A program made the translations under genes and the position numbers. From DATKZM01 sp035527975 (GTDB lineage Bacteria > Pseudomonadota > Alphaproteobacteria > JAPULJ01): a stretch of DNA of 64,000 nucleotides. The notes beneath the pieces are model-generated. The model made no database searches and was not told the origin of the DNA. It saw only the letters and a program-made list of their open reading frames with translations. The stretch covers positions 1 to 64,000 of the forward strand of contig DATKZM010000121.1 in the NCBI GenBank assembly GCA_035527975.1, read 5' to 3'. Shown here one piece after another: positions 8,551-18,253 of this stretch. Every line of letters begins with the position of its first letter. Position 1 is the stretch's first letter.

Positions 8551-8640
8551 GCGTCATTCCGAGTGAGCGGCAGCGAGGGAGGAATCTGGCTGGCATCCGT
8601 GCGCCTTCAGGCCGGATTCTCCATACGGCCAAAATGACGC
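8551..8640. repeat. Intergenic inverted repeat between DUF302 gene and tenA
   Basis: GCGTCATT (8551-8558) pairs with AATGACGC (8633-8640), and nested GGAATCTGGC pairs with a GCCGGATTC block. The pattern resembles common palindromic intergenic repeats of proteobacteria. It lies between two convergent genes and might end both transcripts. Confidence 0.55.
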
Positions 8641-8661
8641 TGACGGGCATGTGACGCACGC

Positions 8662-9372
8662 CTACGCCGCATCCAGCCCCATCTGCCAGAAATCGACTTC
8701 CAGCCTCGTCGCGGCGCGGAAGGTCCGGGCCAGCGCCTCGAAGCGCGCCTCCCCGCCCCGCCGGTCGCCAAGACGCTCGATCGTGGCAACCTCGTCGCGC
8801 GCAACCTGCTGGTACTCATCGCCCGCATACATGGCGATCCATTCGCCGTAGCGGTTGTCGCTGTCCCCACCGCCTTTGGCGGCAAGCGCCGCGCCGACCT
8901 CCGCGTAGCCGACGATGCACGGCGCCAAAGCAGCATGCAGGTCGAGCAGGTCGCCCGCAATTCCCGTCTCCAGCACATACCGCGTATAGGCCGTGGTGGC
9001 GCTGTCTTCGGGAAGCGCGGCCATCTCTGGCTCACTCAGCCCCCAGCCGGCGCAGAACTTGACGTGCAGCTCCATCTCGATATCGAGGATGGCCGAGAGC
9101 GACGCCGCCGCGGCGCGCATATCGTCGAGCGCACCGGCCTTGTAGACGGCCAGACCATAGGCCCGCGCGAACTGAATGAGGAAAAGATAGTCCTGGCCTA
9201 GATAGTGGCGAAAGGCCGGTTCCGGCAAACTGCCGTCGCCAAGACCCCGCACGAAGGCATGATCGGTGTAGGCCTGCCATTCGACGGCGCAGGCATCGCG
9301 CAGACGCGAGAACAGGCTCGTATCGGCAGCCTCAGGCGGCGGCCTTTCGATCCGCTTGGTTGTCCGTTCCAT
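8662..9372 (-). CDS. tenA: TenA family aminopyrimidine aminohydrolase
   Basis: TenA enzymes hydrolyse aminopyrimidines or thiamin in thiamin salvage. The 236-residue, mostly helical sequence has the family hallmarks EWQAYTDHAFVRGLGDGSLP near residue 30, YLGQDYLFL, a central catalytic Cys in HAALAPCIVGYAEVG, and the C-terminal YGEWIAMYAGDEYQ block. It has the active-site Cys of the classical TenA_C class rather than TenA_E. It follows the ferredoxin gene by 26 bases on the same strand and may be transcribed with the SUF genes. No other thiamin genes are visible. Confidence 0.9.
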   Translation of the reverse strand: MERTTKRIERPPPEAADTSLFSRLRDACAVEWQAYTDHAFVRGLGDGSLPEPAFRHYLGQDYLFLIQFARAYGLAVYKAGALDDMRAAAASLSAILDIEMELHVKFCAGWGLSEPEMAALPEDSATTAYTRYVLETGIAGDLLDLHAALAPCIVGYAEVGAALAAKGGGDSDNRYGEWIAMYAGDEYQQVARDEVATIERLGDRRGGEARFEALARTFRAATRLEVDFWQMGLDAA

Positions 9373-9398
9373 GCGCGCCCCGCCGCCGCTTCATGTTG

Positions 9399-9731
9399 TC
9401 AAGCAAGCAACATGTTACGCACTTCCTTTGGCAACTGCACGACCAGACCGTCCAAATCATCGCGCATCGCGATCTGGCAGCCCAGGCGGGAATTGGCGGT
9501 CAGCCCGGCGGCAAGATCGAGCATGTCCTCCTCGTCCTCCGACGGTACGGGCAGGCGGTCGATCCAGGCCGGATCGACAATGACGTGGCAGGTCGAGCAC
9601 GCCATCGCGCCCTCGCAGGCGCCCTCGATGTCGATGCCGTGCTCGTGCGCGATATCAAGGATCGTCTGGCCAGCGCGCACGTCACATAGGCGCGGTGTGC
9701 CGTCGCGCTCGATAAAGGTCACGTTGGGCAT
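9399..9731 (-). CDS. ISC-type 2Fe-2S ferredoxin
   Basis: A 110-residue adrenodoxin-type ferredoxin. The cluster ligands are Cys39, Cys45 and Cys48 in CEGAMACSTC and Cys85 in RLGCQ, a C-X5-C-X2-C-Xn-C pattern. Such proteins supply electrons for Fe-S cluster assembly or to cytochrome P450s. Its position 53 bases after sufA, on the same strand, favours the assembly role. Confidence 0.92.
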   Translation of the reverse strand: MPNVTFIERDGTPRLCDVRAGQTILDIAHEHGIDIEGACEGAMACSTCHVIVDPAWIDRLPVPSEDEEDMLDLAAGLTANSRLGCQIAMRDDLDGLVVQLPKEVRNMLLA

Positions 9732-9784
9732 GGGGTATAGGCGGGCGGGTTACGGGACGCGTCAGCGCACCAAGCGCCGGGCGC

Positions 9785-10120
9785 TCAGATGTGGAAGGAT
9801 TCGCCGCAGCCGCAGCGGCCCTTCTCGTTGGGATTTTTGAAGACGAAGCCGGAATTGAACTTGTCCTCGACGTAATCCATTTCCGAGCCGATCAGAAAGA
9901 GGATCGCCGCCGGATCGATGAAAATCTTCACGCCCTTGTCTTCGACCAGATCCTCGGTGGCATTCTGATCGTCGGCATATTCGACAAAATAGCTCATGCC
10001 CGAGCAGCCTTGCGGTTTCACGCCCACGCGCAGGCCCATGACGGGTTTGTCGCTCTTGCCGACCAGCGACTTGACGCGCTCGGCGGCGGCTTCGGTGATG
10101 GTGATGGCTGGCAGGGGCAT
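9785..10120 (-). CDS. sufA: A-type Fe-S carrier protein
   Basis: The 111-residue product is a HesB/IscA/SufA/ErpA protein with the three conserved cysteines: Cys39 in PQGCSG and Cys103/Cys105 in RCGCGESF. A-type carriers take Fe-S clusters from the scaffold and pass them to apo-enzymes. Location at the end of the SUF locus suggests SufA, although ErpA-like function cannot be excluded. About 200 bases containing a long inverted repeat divide it from sufT, so it may have its own promoter; TATATT about 60 bases upstream is a weak candidate -10 element. Confidence 0.93.
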   Translation of the reverse strand: MPLPAITITEAAAERVKSLVGKSDKPVMGLRVGVKPQGCSGMSYFVEYADDQNATEDLVEDKGVKIFIDPAAILFLIGSEMDYVEDKFNSGFVFKNPNEKGRCGCGESFHI

Positions 10121-10228
10121 GCGTGTGTTCCGTGACTGTAAGGGTCTGATTGTATCGATTCGCTACCAATAATATAGGATCGTTTAGCCTTCGTTAGAAG
10201 TAGCTCTTTTTCCTTGCTGCCGTGGCCG

Positions 10229-10294
10229 GCCCACTCCCCCTCCCGGCCACCCACGGGATCGTACGCTCATGGGTGGCCGGGAGGGGGAGTGGGC
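10229..10294. repeat. Perfect 25-bp inverted repeat between sufT and sufA
   Basis: Arms at 10229-10253 and 10270-10294 are exact reverse complements and flank a 16-base loop. The stem is very G+C-rich. No T run follows on either strand. In RNA it would form a strong hairpin that could stabilise the upstream mRNA or attenuate the downstream genes. Confidence 0.9.
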
Positions 10295-10319
10295 AGGTGC
10301 CGCGACCAACATGAAGCTC

Positions 10320-10721
10320 CTAAAACATGCCTAATGCCATCTTGGCGTCTTCGGTCATGCGGTCCATGGTCCAGGGCGGATCCCAGGTGATCGTGACCGA
10401 AACCTCACCGGTTCCCGGGACGCCCGAAACGGCATCGGCGACCCATTCCGGCATCTGCCCCGCGACCGGGCAACCCGGCGCCGTCAGGGACATCTCGACC
10501 GTAACATTGCCGCGCGGGTCGATATCGCAGACATAGATAAGCCCCAGATCGTAGATATTCACCGGGATTTCCGGGTCGTAGACAGTACGCAGCGCGTCGA
10601 TAAGCAACTCCTCGGAGGCAACCGGCGTGCCTTCGGACAAAGGCTCGCCGCGTGTCGCCTTGAATTCCTCGACCCCGCCCGATGGGGCCGGATAGTCAGG
10701 AAACGGCCGGTCGTGGTCCAT
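10320..10721 (-). CDS. sufT: SUF-associated MIP18/DUF59 protein
   Basis: SufT-type proteins of the MIP18 (DUF59) family help Fe-S protein maturation. The 133-residue product has the family core DPEIPVNIYDLGLIY, the conserved Cys in SLTAPGCPVAGQM, and a C-terminal WDPPWTMDRMTEDAK. The first 35 residues are variable. The ATG at 10721 lies 26 bases inside the end of sufE, which suggests translational coupling. The frame extends to 10745 but that start would deepen the overlap. Confidence 0.9.
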   Translation of the reverse strand: MDHDRPFPDYPAPSGGVEEFKATRGEPLSEGTPVASEELLIDALRTVYDPEIPVNIYDLGLIYVCDIDPRGNVTVEMSLTAPGCPVAGQMPEWVADAVSGVPGTGEVSVTITWDPPWTMDRMTEDAKMALGMF

Positions 10722-11154
10722 CGTCCCTATCTCCCATAGTCGCAAGCGCGTTCACGCCCAGTTTCTGCAAGTGCTTCAACATCGCCATCATGCCAACCTG
10801 ACGCTGCGTGGTCAGCGCGCCGAGATTGAGCTTGCGTACGTGATCGAGCGTGATCGTGCGCAACTCTTCGGCGGTCAGACCGCTGAAGCTGTCGGTCATC
10901 ATGGTGACCAGCCCGTTCACGATCGCCGCATCGGAGCGGCCGCGGAAATAATTCTTTGCGTTACGCATCTCGTGGACGATCCAGACCTTCGACATGCAGC
11001 CATGCATCAGGTTCGCATCCGTCATCCATTCATCGGGAAACGGATCGTCCTTGTGCCGCTTGGCAAGGTCGAGGATGTACTCAAAGCGCATTTCCTCGTC
11101 GTCGAGCATCGCCAACGCCTCGACAAACTCCTCGTATCGCGCGAGATCGGACAT
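10696..11154 (-). CDS. sufE: SufE cysteine desulfuration protein
   Basis: SufE accepts persulfide from SufS and passes it to SufB. The 152-residue product has the catalytic Cys53 in LMHGCMSKVW and a C-terminal helix with LTTQRQVGMMAML. The ATG at 11154 gives MSDLARYEEFVEAL, the usual SufE beginning. The frame continues upstream to 11202 through a palindromic repeat (PRPELVEGRG), which is an artefact of reading the repeat. It overlaps sufT by 26 bases. Confidence 0.95.
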   Translation of the reverse strand: MSDLARYEEFVEALAMLDDEEMRFEYILDLAKRHKDDPFPDEWMTDANLMHGCMSKVWIVHEMRNAKNYFRGRSDAAIVNGLVTMMTDSFSGLTAEELRTITLDHVRKLNLGALTTQRQVGMMAMLKHLQKLGVNALATMGDRDDGPRPAVS

Positions 11155-11170
11155 CAACACGCTGCCTCCG

Positions 11171-11275
11171 CCTCGCCCTTCGACAAGCTCAGGGCGAGGC
11201 ACGCATTGCGGCAGCAGCTACAGCTACTATCGATACACAAACACCGCTCCTCATGCAGAGCCTGTCGAAGCATTA
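11171..11275. repeat. Intergenic palindromic repeats between sufS and sufE
   Basis: CCTCGCCCT (11171-11179) pairs exactly with AGGGCGAGG (11191-11199) around TCGACAAGCTC. A second, partial GAGCCTGTCGAAGC motif lies at about 11259. The TTCGACAAGCTCAGG core is a widespread intergenic repeat in proteobacterial genomes. It probably inserted after assembly of the operon. Confidence 0.7.
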
Positions 11276-11305
11276 GGGCCACCACACTGCTGCCGGCTGT
11301 CACCG

Positions 11306-12577
11306 TCATCCCAGCTTGGCCTTCGCCTTCTCGATCGCGCGCGCCAGCACGTCGATCTCGCCCTTGGTGTTGTACATGCCGATCGAGGCGCGCAGCGTAC
11401 CCTCAACGCCAAGCCGGTCCATCAGCGGCTCGGCGCAGTGGTGGCCGACGCGCGTTGCCACGCCCTCGCGGTCGATCACGGTGGCAACGTCGAGCGGATG
11501 CAGCCCGTCGACCAGGAACGAGACGATCGGGCCCTTGCCGGGCGCGGTGCCGATGAAACGGAAACCGTCGATATCGGCGAGGCGCTCATTGGCGTAGGTG
11601 AGGACCTCGTGCTCATGCGCGGCGATGGTCTCCACGCCGAAGGAGGATATGTAGTCGATTGCCGCCCCGAGGCCGATCACCTGGACGATGGGCGGCGTCC
11701 CGGCCTCGAAACGGTGCGGCGGCTCCTTGAACGTGGTCTTTTCGAAGGTAACACGCTCGATCATGTCGCCGCCGCCCTGGTAGGGCGGCATCGTCTCAAG
11801 CACCTCCAGCCTGCCGTGCAGCACGCCGATGCCGCTCGGCCCATAGAGCTTGTGGCCGGTGAAGACGTAAAAATCCGCGCCGATGTCGCGTACGTCGACC
11901 GGGGCGTGCACAATGCCCTGGCTGCCATCGATCAGCACCTTGGCGCCGGCGGCATGGCCTAGCGCGACGATCTCCTTTACCGGGGTCACCGTGCCCAGCA
12001 CGTTCGAGCAATGGGTGATGGCGACGAGCCTGGTGCGCGGCCCGAGCAGCGCGGCGAATGCCTCCATATCGAGCACACCGTCGTCGGTGATCGGTGCGAT
12101 CTTGAGCGTGAGGCCCTTCTCCTGGCTCAGAAGCTGCCACGGCACGATGTTCGCGTGGTGCTCCATCTCGGAGATGACGATCTCGTCGCCGGCCTGCAGA
12201 TGCGTCCGGCCGTAGGACGCGGCGACCAAATTGATCGCCTCGGTCGCGTTGTGGGTGAAGACGATCTCGTCGTCGCTGGCGGCGTTGATGAAGCGCGCGA
12301 TCTTCACCCGGGCATTCTCGAACGCATCGGTGGTGGCGCCCGAAAGGTAATGCGCGCCGCGATGCACGTTGGCGTATTGCTCCTCATAGCAAAAGCGCAC
12401 CGCCTCAATCACTGCCTTCGGCTTTTGGGCGCTGGCGCCGTTGTCGAGATAGACGAGCGGTTTGCCGTAGACCGTGCGCGACAGGATCGGGAAATCCGCA
12501 CGCACCGCCTCGACGTCGTAGGCGAAATTTGCCTGGCTGCCCGCCTTGATTTGATTGCTCTTGATCTGTTCGGTCAT
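11306..12577 (-). CDS. sufS: Group II cysteine desulfurase SufS
   Basis: SufS is a PLP enzyme that removes sulfur from cysteine to give alanine and an enzyme persulfide. The 423-residue protein has PLDNG-like VYLDNGASAQKP near residue 45, the HNATEAINLVA block, the PLP lysine in TGHKLYGPSGIG, and the active-site Cys in RVGHHCAEPLM. The R-GHHCA context is typical of SufS and differs from the SSGSAC loop of IscS types. It overlaps the sufD stop by 4 bases (ATGA), so the two are co-translated. Confidence 0.97.
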   Translation of the reverse strand: MTEQIKSNQIKAGSQANFAYDVEAVRADFPILSRTVYGKPLVYLDNGASAQKPKAVIEAVRFCYEEQYANVHRGAHYLSGATTDAFENARVKIARFINAASDDEIVFTHNATEAINLVAASYGRTHLQAGDEIVISEMEHHANIVPWQLLSQEKGLTLKIAPITDDGVLDMEAFAALLGPRTRLVAITHCSNVLGTVTPVKEIVALGHAAGAKVLIDGSQGIVHAPVDVRDIGADFYVFTGHKLYGPSGIGVLHGRLEVLETMPPYQGGGDMIERVTFEKTTFKEPPHRFEAGTPPIVQVIGLGAAIDYISSFGVETIAAHEHEVLTYANERLADIDGFRFIGTAPGKGPIVSFLVDGLHPLDVATVIDREGVATRVGHHCAEPLMDRLGVEGTLRASIGMYNTKGEIDVLARAIEKAKAKLG

Positions 12578-13917
12578 GCCGCGCCCCCTGAAAGCGCAGG
12601 GCGCGTCCCCATCCAGCGCGCCACACGGTCGCTGAGCGGCTCGCGCAATCCGGTCATGGCGATCCCGTCGATCACCTCGCGCAGGAAAGCCTCGACCAGA
12701 AGCCCGCGCGCTTCGTCCTCGGGAATGCCGCGCGCACGAAGATAAAAGAGCGCTTCCTCGTCAAGCTCGCCCGCCGTCGCGCCGTGGCTGCATTTGACGT
12801 CATCGGCAAATATCTTGAGTTCGGGCTTGATGTCGATCTCCGCCCCGTCGGAGAGCAGCAGCGTTCGGTTGAGCTGGTGGCCCTCGATCTTTTGGGCGTC
12901 CGGGCGCACCAAGATCAGGCCCTGGAAAACCGCCCTAGCCTTGTCGTCGAGCACGCCCTTGTAGACCTCGCGGCTCGTCGTATGCGGCTTGGCGTGGTCG
13001 ATGAAGGTCGTGTGGTCGGCGTGCTGGCGGTCCTTCATCATGTAGGCGCCGAAGAGCCGGCAGTCGGCGCCCTCACCGTCGAGGGTGACGCGTATCTCGT
13101 TGCGCGAGAGCTTGGCACCGCTGGCGAAATAGAAGGAATCGAAGGATGCGTTCTTCGCCAGATGCGCATCGAGCATGGCGATGTGAAATGCCTCTGGCGC
13201 CTCGGCCTGGACTTTGCAGTGGCGCACGCCCGCCCCTTCGCCGATCACCACTTCGGTCGCGGCATTGGCGAGCGTCGGCGACTGGCCGAAGCCGATATAG
13301 TGCTCGAGCACCGTTGCGTGCGAGCCCGCCTCGGCGACGATCAGGTTGCGCGGATGCTGAAAGACCGGGCCGGACTGCCCGACGCTGACATGGATCACCT
13401 CGATCACCGACCCCAGATCAACGCCCGGCTTCAGATGAAGGAACAACCCGTCCGTCAGGAACGCATCATTAAGCGACGTGAAGGCGGCTTCCTTGTCGCC
13501 GCGCGCCACGCCTAGATGCTCTTCGACCAGCGCCGGCATGGTTTCCAGCGCCTTGCCAAGGCTGGTAATGGTGGCGCCGTCCGGCGGCATGCAAATAGCG
13601 CAGAGATCCTGACGCAGATGCCCGTTCACAAAGACCAGCCGATGCTCGGCGCCAATCAGTGTCGGCAGGGTCCCAGTCGATATGCCGTTCGCGACAGGCT
13701 TTGCCGGCTCGAAGGCAACCCGGCGCAGCTCTTCGAGGTTGGTGTATTTCCATTCCTCGCGCTTGCGCGTCGGCAGGCCAAAATCCCGAAATCGCTCGAT
13801 CCCGGCTTTACGGCGGCCGACCAGCCAGGGCAGATCACCGCCCGGCAGGGCATCGGCGATTGCCGCGTAGCGGTCGACGATGTGTTTCGTCGTATGGAGG
13901 GTGCGCGGATTGGCCAT
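12574..13917 (-). CDS. sufD: Fe-S scaffold component SufD
   Basis: SufD pairs with SufB in the SufBC2D scaffold. The 447-residue protein has the REEWKYTNL motif near residue 55 and the conserved C-terminal core (SHGATAGELDEEALFYLRAR, then GLLVEAFLREV). Its start lies 23 bases after sufC, and its stop overlaps the sufS start by 4 bases, which is the tightest packing in the cluster. Confidence 0.96.
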   Translation of the reverse strand: MANPRTLHTTKHIVDRYAAIADALPGGDLPWLVGRRKAGIERFRDFGLPTRKREEWKYTNLEELRRVAFEPAKPVANGISTGTLPTLIGAEHRLVFVNGHLRQDLCAICMPPDGATITSLGKALETMPALVEEHLGVARGDKEAAFTSLNDAFLTDGLFLHLKPGVDLGSVIEVIHVSVGQSGPVFQHPRNLIVAEAGSHATVLEHYIGFGQSPTLANAATEVVIGEGAGVRHCKVQAEAPEAFHIAMLDAHLAKNASFDSFYFASGAKLSRNEIRVTLDGEGADCRLFGAYMMKDRQHADHTTFIDHAKPHTTSREVYKGVLDDKARAVFQGLILVRPDAQKIEGHQLNRTLLLSDGAEIDIKPELKIFADDVKCSHGATAGELDEEALFYLRARGIPEDEARGLLVEAFLREVIDGIAMTGLREPLSDRVARWMGTRPALSGGAA

Positions 13918-13940
13918 GATTTGCTTTCCGGGGGGCTCCG

Positions 13941-14690
13941 TCAGGCCGCCGCGTCGGCAAACTCGGCGTAGCCCTTCGCCTCGAGCTCGTGCGCCAATTC
14001 CTTGCCGCCTGAGCGCACGATGCGGCCGCCGGCCAACACGTGCACATGGTCGGGCACGATGTAGTCGAGCAGACGCTGGTAGTGCGTGATGACCAGCAAT
14101 GCCCGGTCGGGCGAGCGAAGTGAGTTCACACCGTCCGACACCACCTTGAGAGCATCGATATCGAGGCCGCTATCGGTTTCATCGAGCACGGCGAGGCTGG
14201 GCTCGAGCACCGCCATCTGCAGCATTTCGTTCCGCTTTTTCTCGCCGCCGGAATAGCCGACATTGACCGGCCGTTTCAACATGTCGTCGGCGATGCCGAG
14301 TTCCTTGGTCTTGGCGCGCAGCATTTTGACGAACGCCATTGCGTCGAGCTCTTCCTCGCCGCGATGGCGCAGCACGGCATTCAGTGCGTGCTTGAGGAAG
14401 GTCGTCGAGGCAACACCGGGGATTTCCACTGGATACTGGAAGGCAAGAAAGATGCCCTCGCCGGCGCGTTCCTCGGGCTCGAGCGCGAGCAGGTCCTTGC
14501 CCTTATACGTCACCGAGCCCTCGGTGACCTCGTAACCCGGGCGGCCGGCGAGCACGTAGGACAGCGTCGACTTGCCCGAGCCGTTGGGCCCCATGATGGC
14601 GTGGACCTCGCCCGCGCGGATATGCAGATCGAGGCCTTTCAGGATTTCCTTGCCATCGACTTTGGCATGTAGATTCTTGATTTCGAGCAT
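13941..14690 (-). CDS. sufC: SUF ABC-type ATPase
   Basis: SufC is the ATPase that powers conformational change of the SufBCD scaffold; it is an ABC ATPase without a membrane partner. The 249-residue product has Walker A GPNGSGKSTLS near residue 35, the signature SGGEKKRNEM, Walker B LAVLDETDSGLD, and the switch His in LVITHYQRLL. The DETDSGLD form is characteristic of SufC. Confidence 0.98.
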   Translation of the reverse strand: MLEIKNLHAKVDGKEILKGLDLHIRAGEVHAIMGPNGSGKSTLSYVLAGRPGYEVTEGSVTYKGKDLLALEPEERAGEGIFLAFQYPVEIPGVASTTFLKHALNAVLRHRGEEELDAMAFVKMLRAKTKELGIADDMLKRPVNVGYSGGEKKRNEMLQMAVLEPSLAVLDETDSGLDIDALKVVSDGVNSLRSPDRALLVITHYQRLLDYIVPDHVHVLAGGRIVRSGGKELAHELEAKGYAEFADAAA

Positions 14691-14725
14691 TCTCTTTCAG
14701 ACCGTCCGTTTCAGTACTAGCAAGG

Positions 14726-14819
14726 CCCCCTCACCCCAACCCTCTCCCCCGAGGGGAGAGGGAGTATCAGCGAGCCTTGGTTTTCCCTCGCCCCTTGGGG
14801 GAGAGGGAGGGTGAGGGGG
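14726..14819. repeat. Long G+C-rich inverted repeat between sufB and sufC
   Basis: CCCCCTCACCC (14726-14736) pairs with GGGTGAGGGGG (14809-14819) and CCCTCTCCCCC pairs with GGGGGAGAGGG. The whole stretch would fold as a large imperfect hairpin inside the suf transcript. This type of repeat is common between genes in high-G+C proteobacteria. Confidence 0.75.
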
Positions 14820-14830
14820 ACTTTCACTCC

Positions 14831-16288
<1,458 letters not shown>

Positions 16289-16377
16289 GCTGTCCCTTTA
16301 TGTCTTGCCCTGCCAGAGCGTGAGGCCACGCTCGTCAGTTCGCATATCTTCTTAAGAGCGCACCGGCGCTGATCTGC

Positions 16378-16839
16378 TCAAGAGCGCACCGGCGCGGGCG
16401 CGGGCGCGCTCGCCAGCGGCACGCCGAACATCACCGCCGGCATCGCCATATCGGCCAGCGACACGCTTTCCAGCGCACCGCGGATCGCATCGTTCACCCG
16501 GTCCCAGTTGCCGCGCATCGGGCACAAGTTTTCCACACTGCAGTCGCCCTCGGCGCCATCGACACAATCGGTCAGCGAGACCGGCCCTTCAAGCGCGCGG
16601 ATGATCTCGAGCATGGAAATGGCCTCGGGCGGGCCGGCAAGCGCGTAGCCGCCAGTGGCCCCGCGATGGGAGACCAGTATCTTGCCGCGCGCCAGCGTCT
16701 TCAGAACCTTTGCGACGGTCGGCTGGGGCACTTGGGTGTCTTCGGCAAGCTGCGATGCCGTCACCTGGCGCGCCGGATCGCGCGCCATCTGCGAGAGCAC
16801 AACCACGGCATAATCTGTTATGCGGTTCAGTCTCAGCAT
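16378..16839 (-). CDS. Rrf2-family regulator of the SUF locus
   Basis: The 153-residue product has the Rrf2 winged helix (LNRITDYAVVVLSQMA, then VPQPTVAKVLKTLA) and three cysteines, Cys92, Cys100 and Cys106 (DCVDGAEGDCSVENLC), in the spacing that binds an Fe-S cluster in IscR-type sensors. It is probably the SUF assembly regulator found at this position in many proteobacteria, repressing the operon when clusters are plentiful. The ATG at 16839 with GAGGCG upstream is chosen over the 16956 start, which adds 39 residues unlike the family and runs through the promoter. Confidence 0.93.
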   Translation of the reverse strand: MLRLNRITDYAVVVLSQMARDPARQVTASQLAEDTQVPQPTVAKVLKTLARGKILVSHRGATGGYALAGPPEAISMLEIIRALEGPVSLTDCVDGAEGDCSVENLCPMRGNWDRVNDAIRGALESVSLADMAMPAVMFGVPLASAPAPAPVRS

Positions 16840-16898
16840 AGCGTCGCCTCGGTATTTCCCAGATTTGTCCCGAATTCCATGGATTCTGCGATTTTCAC

Positions 16899-16960
16899 AA
16901 TCCGGACCGTATTCGTACGGATTACTTAACCCGATCGCCGGATTAATCAAGACCAATCTT
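16899..16960 (-). promoter_or_regulatory. Candidate suf promoter with paired operator motifs
   Basis: On the minus strand, TTGATT (about 16951-16946) could serve as -35 and TAAGTA sixteen bases on as -10. Overlapping the probable start site is a nested inverted repeat: AATCCG (16899-16904) with CGGATT (16918-16923), and CCGTA (16907-16911) with TACGG (16916-16920). A further CGGATT lies at 16939-16944. The placement between promoter and regulator gene suits an autoregulated Rrf2 operator, although the factor is inferred. Confidence 0.45.
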
Positions 16961-17013
16961 GTGCGGTTTATTGGCGCAGGGGGCGGTCAGCGGCCGATCG
17001 GACGAAACCCGCC

Positions 17014-18225
17014 CTATTCCGCGGCGCCCCTGGTGGCATCCTTGACCCGGACGCCGCGCAATCGCTCGACCTCGGCAACGATGCGATCGGCGGCGGTGTC
17101 GACCTCATGCTCGGTCGTTGCGCGGCCAATTCCTATGCGCAGGCTCGATCCCGCCGCCGCGTCGCTCAGCCCCATGGCGCGCAGCACATAGGACGGCTCC
17201 ACCGATCCGGAGGTGCATGCCGAGCCAGAGGAAACGCAGACGTCTTCAGACAAAGCCTCGATCAGCGCGGTACCGTCCGTGTCAGGAAAGCTCATATTGA
17301 GATTGCCCGCTAACCGGCACTCGAGATCGCCGTTCAGCATGGCATCTGGCAGTGCCTTTTCGATCCGCGCCCACATCCGCGTGCGGAGCGTCTGCAGCCG
17401 CGTGTTCTCGTCCGCCATTGCCGCGCCTGCGATCGCACAAGCCTCGCCGATGCCAACAACAAGCGCAGGCGCCACCGTGCCCGAACGCACACCGCGCTCC
17501 TGACCGCCGCCGTCGAACAGCGGCTCCAGCCGCACGCGCGGCCGGCGCCGCACATAGAGCACGCCGACACCCTTCGGCCCGTAGATCTTGTGACCGGAAA
17601 TGCTCATGAGGTCGATATTGGCAGCGGTCACGTCGAGCGGCATCTTGCCGGCGGCCTGCGCCGCGTCGGTGTGAAAGAGCACGCCGCGCTCGCGCGTCAA
17701 CGCCCCGATCGCCTCGATCGGCGCCAGGCTACCGACCTCGTTTTGGGCCGCCATCAGCGAAACCAGAATGGTCTTGTCCTCGATCGCCGCCGCCAACCCG
17801 TCCAGATCGACCTGACAGTTCCGGTCGACCGGCAGGTAGGTTACGCGGAAACCCTGGCGTTCGAGCCGCGCGCAGCTTTCAAGCACGCATTTGTGCTCGC
17901 TCACGGCGGTGACGATGTGGTCCTTGCCCTGGTGCTCGCGCGCGAACCAGGCCGCGCCCTTGACGGCGATATTGTTCGATTCCGTGGCGCCGGAAGTGAA
18001 GACGACCTCGCGGGGATCGGCGCCGATCAGCGTCGCCACTTGCTCGCGCGCGACCTCGACCGCCTCGGCCGCCCTGCGGCCGACGACATGCTGGATGCTG
18101 TGCGGGTTGCCGAAATGCTCGGAGAAAAACGGCAGCATAGCCTCCAGCGCCCGCGGATCGGTCGGCGTGGTGGCGTGGTGATCGAGATAGATCGGCCGGT
18201 TGGTTGCGGCTGGCTTGCTCATCAT
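17014..18225 (-). CDS. IscS-like cysteine desulfurase (group I)
   Basis: The 403-residue PLP enzyme has YLDHHATTPTDP at the start, HKIYGPKGVGVLYVRRRP around the PLP lysine, and the flexible loop SSGSACTSG with the active-site Cys, all group I (IscS/NifS) traits. Such enzymes supply sulfur for Fe-S clusters, tRNA thiolation and cofactors. The ATG pair at 18225/18222 gives the normal start; longer readings to 18354 overlap the upstream gene. Its stop lies about 175 bases before the Rrf2 regulator, on the same strand. Confidence 0.93.
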   Translation of the reverse strand: MMSKPAATNRPIYLDHHATTPTDPRALEAMLPFFSEHFGNPHSIQHVVGRRAAEAVEVAREQVATLIGADPREVVFTSGATESNNIAVKGAAWFAREHQGKDHIVTAVSEHKCVLESCARLERQGFRVTYLPVDRNCQVDLDGLAAAIEDKTILVSLMAAQNEVGSLAPIEAIGALTRERGVLFHTDAAQAAGKMPLDVTAANIDLMSISGHKIYGPKGVGVLYVRRRPRVRLEPLFDGGGQERGVRSGTVAPALVVGIGEACAIAGAAMADENTRLQTLRTRMWARIEKALPDAMLNGDLECRLAGNLNMSFPDTDGTALIEALSEDVCVSSGSACTSGSVEPSYVLRAMGLSDAAAGSSLRIGIGRATTEHEVDTAADRIVAEVERLRGVRVKDATRGAAE

Positions 18226-18253
18226 GCTAGCGCAGTAATTGGGTCGCACCGGC

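Noticed and set aside
11155..11202. Upstream extension of sufE
   Set aside because: The extra residues come from reading through a palindromic intergenic repeat; the family start is at 11154.
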